Below are positions 11,652 through 25,387 of a DNA stretch of 64,000 bases, piece after piece (positions within the stretch are counted from its first letter, which is position 1; each line of letters opens with the position of its first letter). Location: contig QANZ01053924.1 of NCBI GenBank assembly GCA_003254925.1, forward strand, positions 62,001 to 126,000, given 5' to 3'. Origin of the DNA: Chamaecrista fasciculata (taxonomy: Eukaryota; Streptophyta; Magnoliopsida; Fabales; Fabaceae). The notes under the pieces were generated by a model that saw only the letters and a program-made list of their open reading frames with translations, did no database searches and was not told the origin of the DNA. The translations under genes were made by a program, and so were the position numbers.

Positions 11652-13329
11652 AACATCGAATTATTTACATATATACGATCATCAGAAAGGCTAAATAATG
11701 CATCTCACGAATCAATTAAGAATCGATATGGATGTGACTTGTGAGCATTTCATGAGATGAATCATGATTTGCAAACAAGTCTTTCTAGTTTCATTAGCTG
11801 GCATGCAAAAGTTAGGCCAACTAGTAGTCTTTTCATTAAGAGTTCAAGACAAGTATTATTTCTCACTTTGGCTCAATTTGTATTTTATGTTATTTGATAG
11901 TGAAATAAGATTTTTTTAAGAGATATTTCAATTTGTATTATATGATTAAAATATCTCTTAAAGTAAATATTATTTTTAAAAAGTATAACTTATCTTAAAA
12001 CTATATTCTTAAAACTTTTTATTTTTTAATATTATTTTACTTTTATTATAAGAGAAAATGATTGCAATGCATCTTTTCATCTTTTGAGTAGAGTGTTTTG
12101 TAATTTTTGCATTTCTGAGAGGAAAAATATATATAAATTATCTCTTTTTTTTTGTTCACGTGATATTTGAGACTTTAGTTCGACTAATCTAAATTTGACA
12201 TGCGTTTTATGATAGAAAAGTCTCTTAACAAAGATAAATTATCTCTTTTTTTTATTATTATTATTTGAATAAACAGTTTGATGTTAACCAATATACAAAA
12301 AGATTTATATATTCTAATCGAATTTTTCAGACAAATTCGATGAATTTAATCTAGATGAACGAATTATATTCATAAGACTATAAGAGTATATAGCAAATAA
12401 TGTTAAAAAATTTTTTTTTTTCGATTTGAACGTTATCTCCTAATAGATGCAATCTTGTTTGATGCACAAATAGACATTAAATATAGACTCTTCATCCTTC
12501 CAATAGTTTCGAATTAAACTTCATCCTTAAATAAGGAACTAACCCAAAGTCACGTGACTCCTTCATCTAGGTAGGTTTATGTGTGTATATATATATCCTT
12601 AACAGTACACTGTTCTATTTGCCTGAAAGGGCCAAAAGAGTTTTTTCTTTTTCTTTTTTTTAAAAAAAGAACTAAGCATATATGTCTATCTATTTTAATT
12701 ATACATAAGGACTAATCTCATTTAAATTGAACAAGACTACAAGAACTAAAAAAAAAATCTATTAAACATTTAACACAGTTGTATTCTTAAGTCTCAAATT
12801 CAAGATCTTTGGTTAAAATAGATCAACCTCAGTCTGTTAATTCACACGCTTGTTAGTAGTAAGAGTGTTTGATTACCACTATTAAATGCATAAGATCCCA
12901 TGAGACAATTTCTATGCCATTACTATTTTATGCTGTAGTTAGTTCCAAACAGAGAAAGAGAAAAGGGAAGAAAAAGAGAAAGAGGCTACTCAATATTACA
13001 AGCATAAACAACCTCGTTATTTCTCTTTAAATTTGATAACACCCAGAAATCATACAAGAATCCCGCAAGGGGCTTGATCTGTGTCCCTATCTTTTCCTAG
13101 GAAATGAAGGATCAAGGTACAAAGAATAGTATAACAAACGAATCCATTTTTAGACATTTGGTCAAAAACTCAGGGAACAAGAATTCAAAAAGAAAAAAAT
13201 GTTTTGGGACTACATAGAATCATAAAACAACTGGCAATATACACTAGCACAATAAATAAACCCAAAATTTAAATGATATGTTCTTCCCTGCATGGCCTCC
13301 AGTGATCCAAATTGAAATTAAGCTCAGTT

Positions 13330-16300
13330 TCATGTCTCACTTGTTTTGTTAGACCATTGAAATTCTATTTCTAAGTTCCTTGAAGGACCACTTTTACTTT
13401 CTGGCAATAGTGTGTATTCTCCGGCGACTGCTCCCAGCATTACGACTCGATCAATCTGGATTGTCACTTTCCCAAATGAACTCTGTCATCAGATCAAAAT
13501 TGAGAGGTCAGGTAAAGAAGTCTTTGGTGGGAAAACTTTGAAGATGAATACAGTGTAGTTTGTCTTATTATGTTTTGTTTCTCCAACTTACCTTTCCCAT
13601 CTTGCTCTTATTTTTGCAAGAAATATGAAGCTTCTGGCCTTTTGGAGGACTCTCAAAGGACCACGAAAAACTCTCATCCCACTCTGGATTAGGGCCGGTT
13701 GAGACCACCTGATCAAGATAATTTCAAGGTTGTTATAAAATTTTTTCAAGAAAAATAAACCCACAACACTATTGTATGTATTCAGCAAAAACCACGTTGT
13801 CTTTTTTCCTAATATCAAAACAGTCACATATTCAGGGAACAAATTTAAGGAAAAAGAAAAACCAAATACAAGAAAAGATCGACTATGATCCTTAATTTTA
13901 CATATACAAGCATCCATGAACCCCTAGTCCCCTTCACCAACACATGCACAAAATATGAAAGATTGCAGATAAGTAAGGAACTTTACCTTTGTTTGCCTTG
14001 GAGGAGTGTTGCCAAGTGTAAGCTTACAGAAAACACTTGGGTTTCCAACTGACTGCTTCATGTTGTTACCACGCTTGATAATCACAACCAACGTCCCTGG
14101 CAAACACTGCAATAAAAACTCAGCCTTCTCTTGAAACCGAGGTGGGCCAGACTGGATTAAGTACTGCAGCAAGGGAATAGCATCTGCAGCGGCTATTGAC
14201 TGAGCTCGTGAAACTTCAGCCGGGCATGCTGACCAAGCTTGTCTGAGAAGAAAAAGTGCGTCCAAGGCAGCTTCCTGAGTGGCCTCTGATCCTGTTTTTA
14301 AGGAAGTGACCAGATGAGGAATGCTTAGTGTAGCTGGCTCGGTTGCTCTCAGTCGTGGAAAGTTGCTAAAAAGAGAATTTAAGGCTTTCAGGTATTCGTC
14401 GTTCACAGTTCCAGTGGCCCATAAATCCTTCTCAATAGCAGCTGCAAGACCACAGAAACTTTGTTACACAGTTGTTTCGGAATAAAATAGAAGGCCCTCA
14501 ATCTGCCAAAATACTGCATGATAAGTAAAGAAACTCACCAGTGATAGCTCTGACTGTTTCACTAGAAGCATACTCTTGAATAGTATGATTAGAGAAGAGA
14601 AGTTTAATAAACATTGCAGCCTGAACAGATGTTTCAGGGTCACTTGAACCTATCAGATCCAAAACAACCTGAACTCCTCCGGCCTCTGCGACTGCTCTTT
14701 TATTTGATCGACTGTACATTACAAGGTTTTGCAAAGCGCATATGGCTACAACTTTCATTTCTTCTGTTGGTTGCTCTTCGAGCACATTCACTAAAGCACG
14801 ACATGCTGAAACTGCATCAGCTGTCCGAGCAAGACCCTCATTCTGAAATAGATCACCAAGAGCCAAAGTTGCAAGTAATCTTGCCTGCTGCGCTTGGGTT
14901 TGTGGATCCAAGAGGTACTGGGATAATGGCAAGATGGCTGATTTAGTAGCTTTTGTTTCTCTAATCTTCACGTTGTTTAACAATACTTCTAAGAGTCTTG
15001 CAGCAGTTTCTTCGCACTGATGAGATCTTAGAAGCTCCAAGAGAGCCTCTATGGCGCCACTTTCTGCCATTGCTTCTGCACTAGTCCCATCATCGCTTTC
15101 CAACACCAGAAGAGCATTTAATGCACCAACAACTGTGCTCTCTGAGCCAGATCGAAGCAACCGTACCAACACAGCAACAGGCACCTCCAAATAAAATTCT
15201 GAACTGAATTGCAGAATACTTGACAAAACAGAGGCAGCAGACTCCCATAATGCATGAGGAAGGGAAGGATCAGCCTGCAATATCACTTTGGAAATTTCTA
15301 TAACACCACCCTCTTTTGCAATTTCATTTGGCCATGTAAGTGCAATGCTAACTAGGGCCTTCACTGCTCTCTGCTGCAATATGTGTATACCAGAACCAAG
15401 GACTCGAATAAGAGGACCAATTACTTGTTGTGTCACCGGATCTTTCTGAAGGTGTTCTTCCAGAAGTAGATGCGAGAGAAGCTCAGCAGCCAATTGTTGC
15501 ACAGCTGGTATTGGAGAATCAAGCAAGGGGACAAGTGGTTCAATAGCTTGGTGAGAAGTCAATTTATAGTCTGCACGACACTGTGGATGTTCTAAGATAT
15601 TGACCAAAACCTGCAATGCACTATGCTGTCCATCAGGTCCAAATTCTTGTTTTGTCAGTAACGAAAACAGAGGTTCAACCACTTTAGCAGCAGAAGATCC
15701 TTTTGCTATGCTGGCATTATTGGTCAATATGCGCAGCAATTCTGCAAAAGCCGCACATAGAAAATCAGGAGCATCATGGAGGATGTCAAGTACACTTTCA
15801 ATAACTCCAGCTTTCACCATTTCCATTTTACAAGCAGGCCTGTCTTTTCCTAACTTGACCAAAGCTCTGGAGGTGGCCTCATGAAGCACATAATTCCTAC
15901 CATAAAGTAGACCAACAAGAGGAATAACAGCGCCATGTGCAGCAACTAATTCTGCCAGTTGCTCATCATCAACGAGCCTATCCAATGCGCGGACAACCGA
16001 ATGCTGAGCAGGACTAAACTCAGTCACAAGGAGAGCAACTAGAGGTTCAACACAGCGTGCAGCGGCCATTGTGGATCGGATCCTTGTATTTCCAAAGAGA
16101 GCACAACATAGTTCAGCAGCATCGCCTTTTAGATCCATTGAACAATTTGATGAAAGGACCCTGCAAAGCACATCTACTGCATTCATTTCAACATCAGCAA
16201 CAGCAAGTGCTCTTGAGGGATTTTCACTCAGTAACCTAACCAATGCAGCAATTGCAGCATGCTGCTCACGTTCTAAACCAGTACTAAGAATCTCCACCAA

Positions 16301-19300
16301 CGGCTGAACAGCTTGTCGAGCGGTCTCAGCATTTCTGATGTGGTCAGCAGAGAACAAACTTTCCAAGGCTTTTGCAGCACTATACCTTGCACCTCTTCCG
16401 CCTAACCGTAGGACAGCTACAAGTTGTGTAACAGCACCAAATGCTGACTCATGTCTCCGGATCTCAGCACTGCTAAACAGAATTCCTAAGAGATCAGTAG
16501 CAGCTTCTTCTGTTGCATCTTGTGGACTCAGCGAAAGATACTTAGTAAGTGCCTCTAAGGCCCCTGCCTCTACCATTACAATCTTATTTGATGGACAATC
16601 TCTAGCAAGCTGAGTCAGAAGCCCAAGTGCTAAAAATGGTGCTCCTGGGCGATCTGGAATTGGCTTGAGCAAATCAACAAGAGCAGGTATTGCCTTCCGA
16701 GAAGTAGCACCAACCCTTATGTCATCAACTCTAAATAACCTCTCAAGGGCAACTTGATCGGGATAACGCACTAAAGAGAATTCATCTGACAATTCCAGAA
16801 GATCCTGTATATCAGTATCAGCACAGCCAAGCAACGATATAAGCCCACCTGCTGCCCCAGAATTTGCAACAGAAAGGAGTGTTCCCCTGCTACCATTGCA
16901 AACTAGGCTAGCTATTGATTGTGCAGCAAAATATCTGTTTGGTAATTCCTCTGACTTCACTAAACTAGCAAGTACTGGTATAGATTTCATAGTTGCATTT
17001 GCTCGTATGATATCTCTATCTTGAAATAATATTGCCAACAGCAAAGAAGAAATCCACATGCTGCTATCTTCTTTATAGTCAATCTGCATGGTCACCATAA
17101 AGGAGCAAAAAAAGGTTAATTTACAGAAATGATAATCCGACAGGCATTTGTTTTTAAATCTAACATTCATGTGGAGTCAGTTAGATGGAGCATTATTTAG
17201 GAACAATCCTCAAGAGCTACAGATGCCTTAGTTAAAATAAGTGAATATTTACTTTGATCAGAATCTGATGTCCTGTCAATAAAGATGAAGAAGGCATTTA
17301 TATACCTGGGTGTATTGAGAGAAACAATCCGAGATCCGGTCAGTGAGAACCTCAATTGCTCCAGCCTCCATTATTGCAATTTTACTTTTTTGATCATGAC
17401 AAGCAAGAACAGACAGTAACCATATGGCTAAGTTGGCACCACTTATAATGTTGGTTCCAGAATTGGATTCACAACCATTCTCCTCTTCTTTTGCATGCCT
17501 GCATATACTGATGAGCTCCTTGTTGTCATCACCCTGGATATCGAGAGAAGGCTGCCCTGAAACAAGCATACTAACAAGTGACTGAACGAGATCAGCACAC
17601 AAGTTTGATTGATTGAGATCCTCGACTAGTCTTTGATGATTTACTTTTGCAGCACAAATAAGAAGTGCAGCTCCCCCAATTTTGACCTTTACATCTCTAG
17701 AGTTGATTATTCTCTTAGCTATTGAATATATACATCCAGCGGCAAAAGCAACAGTATCCCCTAAAACAACAGGCTGATCTCTGCATAATCGGGATAAGAT
17801 CTCAACAGCTTTATCCTGCAACACCGGTGTTGAATCAGCAATGGACAGGACTATTGGACTTATGGTTTTAGGGAGATCAGACAAAACAGCCCATGCAGGT
17901 TTAATATGTGCACTGGTCTCGCCTGACCTGGACATGACAGCAAGTGCTTCTAGAGCCTCTGATGAGGGAACAGATCCATTGATAGCAGAATCTAAGAAAG
18001 AAACCAAAGCAAGAACAGTGCCAGCACGATTGACACAATCAGTTATAGCATCATCAATTTTTCGAGAACATAGGAGACGAGCAATTGCTGCAGCAGCTAG
18101 GGCTTTCCCAGAAATTGTGCCTTCACGTAACACTCTAGTAGCAGGCAAGATAACTTCTTCAGCAACAGCTTTCTCTGCAATTTCACTATCTAAAATCAGA
18201 TTTGCCACTGCACATGTTGCCTGCTCTGCAACTTCCAAAACTGGAGAGTTAGCTAGTGCAACAAGGGGGGATAATGCATCTTTAGCAACAGCAGCCACAT
18301 CCCTGTTATCTTTGATGGATAGAAATATTGCAGCCATGCAACGTGAGGACTCCGTTAGGATACTATCAGATTCAACATTGAGCAACTTCATGGTTGACCA
18401 AAGAGTTTTAACAGCAATGCTGCTCTCACGCACATCTTTCCTCGTATGGAAAATTCCTGCCAGAGCTGAAGCAGATGTTGCCTGAGTTTCTTCCTTGGTA
18501 GAGCTCAATATCTTGATCATTGTATCAATTGCATCACTGGCAGCACTACCTTCGCGAAGAATGTCACTGAGAGGAACTACAGAAAGCATACTTCTCAAAG
18601 CATCCAAAACATAAATCTTTGATTCAGGTAGATCACTAGTTAATAGTGCTGTAAGCTGACTGATAGTGGCTGTATCAGATTTATGAATCAAGTGGTTTAG
18701 GGTCTTTGCTGCAATCTCCTTCCCATTTGGGCTTCCATTCTTCAATAGCCACAACAATGCAGGAACAGCGTCAGCACTTTCAACACAAGCACGTATATCT
18801 TCACTATGATTGCAAAGGTTCCTTAGGATCGTTGCTGAATCTTCCTTTGCTTTAGCAGATCCTGTCTCCAAGATTTGAACAAGTGGTGGTATGCCACCAG
18901 CAGCAGTAATGGCCCATTTACTTTCATCATTTTCATTAGATAGAAGGCAAAGCAAGGCAACAGCACATTCTTGCTGCTGCTCTGATGAAAGCCCCAGAAG
19001 AGATATCAGCAGTTGAACTCCTTCACGGCCTTGAAGTGCACGCCATAGACTTCCTTCATTATTGCATAGTGTCAAGAGAGCTTTTATAAGCTCACCTTGA
19101 ACTTCACTTGAAGCCATTGTTATTAAACCAACTAGCAAACGTTTTGCATCAGAATTTGCAAGTTTTATTGAGAGTATTGGATTGCCATACAAACTGGCTA
19201 GGGCTTCAATGGTTCTTTCCTGCACAAGGAATGGCAAGCGAGGTTTAAATTGCTCAAGTAATGTCTGTTCAACTACTGAAGGATCCGATGCCCTAGCAGA

Positions 19301-21807
19301 TTCAGCCTTGCTGTCATAAATCATAAGAGCTGAAGCTAAAGCACCTAATGTGTCAGCAGTTTGGGTAGGTGAGGTGCATGATTCAAGGCTTTGACCGAGG
19401 CTGGAGATGACATAAGATAAACCACCAGAGATGTTAGCTAGAGCACACATAGCATTCTCCTGCAATGCTTGAGCATACTCACCCTGCATGAATTCCTTGG
19501 AAGGGGCTATTGTAGCATTGATTAGAGCAGGAATGCCATTATAATTAGCAATCTCCCGCCTTGCTTCTTTGCACTGGGCAGACAAAGATTTAAGGGCACC
19601 GGCAGCCTCGGCTCTAACAGGAGCATCATTACCAGGGCCTAATAGTTTGAGAAGTAGTTTTGTTGTCTCAGCTGTCAACACCTTTGAGCAAATAGATGCA
19701 TCCTCAATCATCATACAGGCAAGTAAAAAGCAAACATTAGCTAAAGTGCTAGACTGCCCTGTTTTCAGCAACTCCATAAGTATGTCAACTCCTCCAGCTT
19801 GTATTGTTGAATTCCAGAATCCCTCAGTATTGCTGGAAAGGTTTTTTAATGCTCCAGTCAATAAACTGTCAACTACATTTCCTGACTTGTGCCCCTTCTG
19901 AAGCTTCTCCCAAAGCACTGGTACAACTCCTTCAGTTGAAAAAATTTTTGATCCAACGTGATCTTTTGCACCATCTTGAGAGACAGCATAAATAGTCTTT
20001 GCAGCAGCCACTTGACCTTCAGCTGAATTGGACTTGAGCAGACCAAGTAATGGAGGAATGCATCCTCCAAGTAAAACTTTCACCCTCAGCTCATTTTCTT
20101 TACAAAGGGAGCCCAATACAGTAGCTGCCTGTATCTTCACGCTCGATGGCCCAGACCGGAGAAGAGAAACGAGTACTGGAACTGCCTGGGAGTGAGATCC
20201 AACAGCACTGAAAGCATTTTCGCGCATATCAATAAGCTCCAATAACTGTTTCAAGGAATACTCTTTCTCTAGCGCAGAGGAAGAACTCTGACGCAGCTGC
20301 TCAATACATTGGGCAACACTTGCTAATGTCCCATCTGGATCTTCCATGCTGCTGGTACGGTCTCTGCAACAAGTTTACCATGTAAAATGCTTAAGATAGA
20401 GAATTACATTTTATGCTCAAACGTGAAATTCCATAATCTATAGATTGATGCATTTTTATTTAGATTATTCTTAATTGAGAACTCCATATTACATATTGAT
20501 TTAAACTGTAAAACCCACCCCCAAGTCCAACCCTCTTTTTGCCCTCAAAACACAGACAAATAAAGGTGACATGATAATTCTATAAAAACATGTTTCCTCA
20601 CTATGGGCAACAGAGGGGCTAGTTTTCTTTGAAGCGAGGATATAACTACTAAAGAACAGAATGTGTCAAATTCAAGCGATTTAAGATTGCAAACTATTCC
20701 TCCATCACAAAATATCTCAGCATACTTGAATTTGTAACCAACCTTAATCCCATTTTCAGAACAGAATGTGGAGTTGGGGGTTCTGAATCATAAGCCTTTC
20801 CCTCACCGTTTCTTTCCTGCGATTTAAAGAACAACATTGGAGAATGTTATACATAAATGACAAGGTGACACCAGTATATTAAATACCAAATAAATATAAA
20901 ATCAGCCTAGATGCATTTCTGTTACTTGCACATCACATGCACAAGCCTAGTTATTTTGAACCAGTAATTTTTTTCACTCACCCATATTCACAAAGAGGAA
21001 GGAGCAAACATTGGGTTCTACTATAAAGGGATAGAAGAGACGAGAAATTAAACAGAACTCAAGTGAACCGAGGTAAAAAGATTCTTTCTCTAGAAAAATA
21101 AATAAATAAATTACTAAACAGATGAACTACAGTTGATCTTTAACACTTTAGTAATGCATCTTATTTGAGCAAAAATGAGGGGAAATATGAAATGGAGTGA
21201 AAATTATATGAAGATTTAGTCATGGATATTACGTCAAATACACACATAGACAAATAACACCAACCCTTTTCCATTTTTTAGTTTCCCCTGCATCACACTC
21301 TCAATGCCAAGATGAGAGTAGGAAATTAAATATTTATTGCCAACTTCAGTGTATCATTTAACTGAAAACGGCTCAATTTAAAGAACTGTTGCATATAATT
21401 TTCTAGGAAGAAAGGGATGTATTGAGTATGACAAAGCAGAAAATCTCACATTCAGTACGTGCCAAATTAAATATCAGAGTTTCTCTAGACTATCATGATT
21501 CTTATACTTTCTAGAATGGGATAGAACAAGGAGGGAAAATCATTGATGGACTCAGCCAAGCAATTAAAACTTAACATCACAGATCCAGACACATGAACGG
21601 AAATGAGATTGACAATATATAGCACATTTATGCTGAATTGACCAACTTTTGGGCATGTCATAACTGTGTGAAAGTATTTGATAATTGAATCATGATGGGT
21701 CATGCAGGGAAGCGTGAGAAATTAAAGCTTTGAAGAAGTACCACGTCATTAGCTGCAAGGCTGCTGCCATTGTTGGCAGCCAATCTCCAAGCCAGTGTAG
21801 TCGCCAG
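13330..21807 (-). CDS. CSI1: CELLULOSE SYNTHASE INTERACTIVE 1 (POM2), armadillo-repeat/C2 protein
   Basis: Seven exons on the minus strand: 21807-21742, 20816-20743, 20363-17306, 17083-14539, 14441-13987, 13708-13592, 13482-13330; all introns are GT-AG, phases agree, 2155 aa ending in [10 protein letters not shown]. Most of the protein is armadillo repeats; the last 130 or so residues form a C2 domain ([12 protein letters not shown] to LEIEFQW). Known role: links plasma-membrane cellulose synthase complexes to cortical microtubules and guides their delivery. The N-terminal exon encodes the family's [20 protein letters not shown] segment, but the codon where homologs have ATG is CTG (21807-21805), with an in-frame TAA nine bases upstream. 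The CTG has A at -3 and G at +4. If CTG is not used, the first ATG is M44 (20753-20751), then M53 (20347). The long open frames on the plus strand here are antisense shadows. Confidence 0.93.
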
Positions 21808-22618
21808 CTTTGATTATTCACTTGAAACTTTTTTTCCCAAGTAGATCAGCCTCTCTCCAGATCCAAATTCTAGACCGGAGAGACAATCAAAGCATTAAAG
21901 CCTCCTGCTGAATTAGAGAGATGGATTCAACATTCATAGGAATGGATCAGAAATCAGCCATGAATATCATAATAGACCACAATGAAATTGAAATTGAAAT
22001 TGAAACCTTCAGTGCAACAAAACAACCCAATCCTGGTGTGACACCAAATCGTACAAGAAAATCAAGTCCTAGGGTAACATTAAATCGAAAATTGACAAGT
22101 CAAGGAGTAAATATAGCAGATCAACTGTCTAGTCAATGAAAGATCAAACCGATTTCAACAAAATGCGAACAATGCATAAATAAATCAGATTGAATCAATC
22201 CACCATTTCTTTCACACAAAGAATTACAGAAATGGAGATTAGAGAGATGGAGACAGAGGCTGACCTTTCAGAGAGTGAGAAAGGAGTGAGGAGTGTGATG
22301 CATCTAATGGTTTCGTGGAAGAGAAGGGAGGTCCAGAATAAGAGGAGCGAGAAGAAAGAAAAACAAAAAGGGAAGAAAGAAAAATGGCGAAGATAGGCTC
22401 TCTGAGAAGTAAAAATATAGTGAGGTTTGATTTTCTTTTTGAGCTTTTTTTAGTTTTTTTTTTCTTTCTTTCTCTCTTAATTCAATGTTACGTTTTCATT
22501 TTCATGGATTCTGTGAGTGTGTGACTGTGAGGTGAAGAAAACTTTGGGGTAGTTTTTCACTGTCTCGCCGTCACAGGACAGGACCACCGACAGGTTCAAG
22601 CTTGAAGCTTTTCGGGTA

Positions 22619-22657
22619 CGGCTCGGCTCGGCTCGGCTCGGCTTCGGCTTCGGCTTC
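22619..22657. repeat. cggct / cggctt microsatellite
   Basis: Four to five copies of cggct change into three copies of cggctt, in the likely CSI1 leader or promoter. It is the most GC-rich patch in the intergenic DNA here. Confidence 0.7.
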
Positions 22658-23056
22658 AGAGGAATTTCGATGAATGAAAAATGGAAATCTAGCCTCAAGA
22701 TTCAAAAATAATTAACGTCTTCTTATCGCGTTCCAAAATATTTTTTAGTTCTCAAATCCTATATTAATTTTTAATTTTATTTTTAATATTTTTTGTTATT
22801 AATTTTTTCTTTAATATTTTATGATGTAATTATTTTATTTTTTTATTTTAACTAAATATTAGCGATAAATTTTACATAATTAATAATATGAAACGCAAAG
22901 TTAAAATAGAAAAATCTAAATTTTATCTCAAATTAAAAAATACAATATAATTTTTCGTTAATTTATTAAAAAAAGTTAATAAAAATTAAAATTCATTAAA
23001 ATATAAAATATTAAAGACTTGACAACAAAAATATATTAAAAATGACATAAAATTTA

Positions 23057-23443
23057 GAGTAAATTTTATTTTGGTACTTTGTTCTATGGACTAATTTCAC
23101 TTTGGTATCATGTTCTTTCAAAAGTGACATTTTGGTACCTTATTCTTTCAAAAATGTCATTTTGGTATGCTATTCTTTTAAAATTACATTTTGATACTTG
23201 TTTTTTGGACCAATTTCACTTTGGTACCTTAAAAAAGATAGAATAGGGTAACAAATAGTGAAAGAACAGCATACCAAGGTGAAATTAGTCCAAAAAACAG
23301 AGAACCAAAATGTCATTTTTGAAAGAACAGGATACCAAAATGATATTTTTGAAAGAATAGAGTACTAAAGTGTCACTTTTGAAAGAATAGGGTATCAAAG
23401 TAAAATTAGTTCATAAAACAGGGTACCAAAGTAAAATTTACCC
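23057..23443. mobile_element. Mutator-like foldback MITE with perfect 9-bp target duplication
   Basis: The two halves are long imperfect inverted repeats (about 190 bases each) made of units around 'ttttggtacc...ttctttcaaaa'. Termini are GAGTAAATTT and the complement GGGTAAATTT. The nonamer taaaattta flanks both sides (23048-23056 and 23444-23452). Nine-base duplications with long inverted repeats are typical of MULE-derived MITEs. Confidence 0.8.
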
Positions 23444-24173
23444 TAAAATTTATGAATAAAAAATATAGTTTTGCCTATAATTTAGATATAGTTTAAAAAA
23501 ATTGGGCAAAGTCTAAAATTAATGTCCGAAAGAGAAAATCCTTTGTCAGTTTACGATGGTGTTTTTCTTAACATATAAGATAGAACTTTGTTTGTATTTT
23601 TCAAAATATACTTTTAAAATATAATGTGATAATTAAAATATAATTTTGTACTTTAGTTTTTTATAATTAAAAGACAACACATTAGATGATTAGACCTCTT
23701 GAAAGTAATTTTTTCTTGTACGTCTAATTTTTTAATCATCATCTTGATTCTTGATTAATTTACTCTTATTTAAACTACACTAGTTTTATATTTCTATTTG
23801 ATAGCTATTTTCAACTACAAAATCAACGGCTTCTTCTGAGCCAAGCCACTAAGAAAAATGCCAAGCATCTCATTTTCCCTTTTGGTCTCTCTCTCTTCCT
23901 TAGTCTCTGTCTATGTCTGTCTCTTAGTTGGCTAAAGTATATCCAAAATATTCATTATTTATATATCTTGTTCTGACACAATAAAAACGGCATATGCCTA
24001 ATTTACACTGTGGAATAAACAACTGATAGTAATAAAAAAAATCTATAAATAATTAATAATAAAAAATTCAGAGCACAAAAGAAGCACTATTATTATTATT
24101 ATTATTACTATTATTAGCTGGGAGAAGAGAGTAATAAGAGGCTGAAGTACAAGCTGGCAAGCCATGAGGCTTT

Positions 24174-24231
24174 CTTCAATTGATTATGCTTATAACAGCA
24201 AGCATTTGCTGTTATCCATGGAATGATTGAG
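24174..24231. other. Strong stem-loop of unknown role
   Basis: ataacagcaa (24192-24201) and ttgctgttat (24206-24215) pair perfectly around a 4-base loop. The flanks continue to pair with bulges (cttcaat with attgag). The length is at the low end for a plant microRNA precursor. I match no known microRNA, so this may be chance or a foldback remnant. Confidence 0.3.
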
Positions 24232-25332
24232 ACTCTGCACCATTTGCTAAACACACAGAATAATTTTCTAATTATTGTAATAATTAATAATTGCTTCACC
24301 ATAATCTACAGTTAGTTGAGCTTAATTTGTTAGTGTTAGCATGCTGCGTTTTTCTTTTTTCTTTTTCTTTTTTTGTTACAAATAATATATATTCTTTTTC
24401 CATGAGAAAGAATGAGAGAAATTTGACAGCAGAAGTTGATATTTCAACTTGTGAATTGTGAGCATACATATAATAATTTTGGTTTTTTTTTTAAATTTTT
24501 TTGACATAATGAAATGGTTGAAAGCAAGCAATCAACGGTGCTCATTAGTTGGAGGTTATGTTACTTCATGTGCAATCTTTAGAAAAAGTCCAAGAATTGG
24601 AGCCCCACAAGATAAAACTTGATTAGTTCCTCTTTATTGTTCAACCATAATACTAAATTAGTGGGCACTTAATTTTTCTTATTATTATTACATTTTTAAA
24701 ATAATAAAATAATTATTTGATTTCTCACTCTCACGTTTTTAATGTAGTTTATGTTAGTTACACGTTCAACTATATGATTTTAATACTAAAAACACTAAAA
24801 AAAATAATCAGAATATTCAAGAGCTAATATTATAACTAGTGAGATTTGTATATATTAAAATATACGTTAATTTACATTTTAATTTTAAAAATAAACTGAA
24901 AATATTATATAGTTATTCTTATGATATATTAAAATATATAAGAAATAGTGAGATATTATTTAACTTTTATTATTAATATTTTTTTTCAAATATAATTTTT
25001 TATTTTATTAATTTAATCATATATATAGGTAGATGTAGAATTTGATTAAAAAAACTAAAAATTTCTAATAAATAAATAGCACTTCTGAAATCACAAAGAT
25101 GCGATTCTATTTTTGGACAAAGATGCGTTTAAACGACCATAACAATTAACAATGTCCAAAATTATTTAATGGCATTAAGATAGTTATATCTTTCGTTAGT
25201 CAATTCTTCAGCTGAATTATACTAATTCTGTAATTGACATTATATTTTGATCGTACTATGATTATTTTGCTTAATAAACTAATAGTTATTAAGATAAAAC
25301 TATATATTTTTCTTCTCTAAGTTTTAGTTAAT

Positions 25333-25387
25333 AAAGATTTCCAATATTGTTGTTACCAAAAAAAAAAAAAAGATTTCCAATATTGTT
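25333..25387 (+). mobile_element. Tail-only retroinsertion with 19-bp target duplication
   Basis: Perfect copies of aaagatttccaatattgtt at 25333-25351 and 25369-25387 flank a 17-base insert, gttacc followed by A11. It is best read as an almost completely 5'-truncated LINE/SINE integration. Confidence 0.7.

Larger units (their letters stand above)
5991..13329. other. Gene-free AT-rich region, repeats only
   Basis: No coding region could be supported. The region contains a 7-base minisatellite of 'ttttact' units at about 6407-6434, a decayed foldback at about 6197-6382, two hAT-like elements (about 7427-7688 and 8559-9061), micro-insertions of poly(A) tails at 7151-7199 and 11608-11651, scrambled short repeats at 10261-10530 and 11357-11454, and an (AT)n run near 10734-10752. 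The open frames 9655-9888, 9931-10116 and 10630-10851 are low-complexity and unlike proteins. Confidence 0.6.

Noticed and set aside
17841-18485. 214-codon plus-strand open frame
   Set aside because: It lies entirely antisense to CSI1 exon 3 and its composition follows the Ala/Leu-rich armadillo codons; it is a shadow frame. The same applies to the plus-strand frames at 14614-14946, 15600-15884, 16057-16613 and 19569-19995.
22477-22698. 73-codon minus-strand frame with KPKPKPS repeat
   Set aside because: It translates the cggct/cggctt microsatellite in the CSI1 upstream region; no protein family fits.
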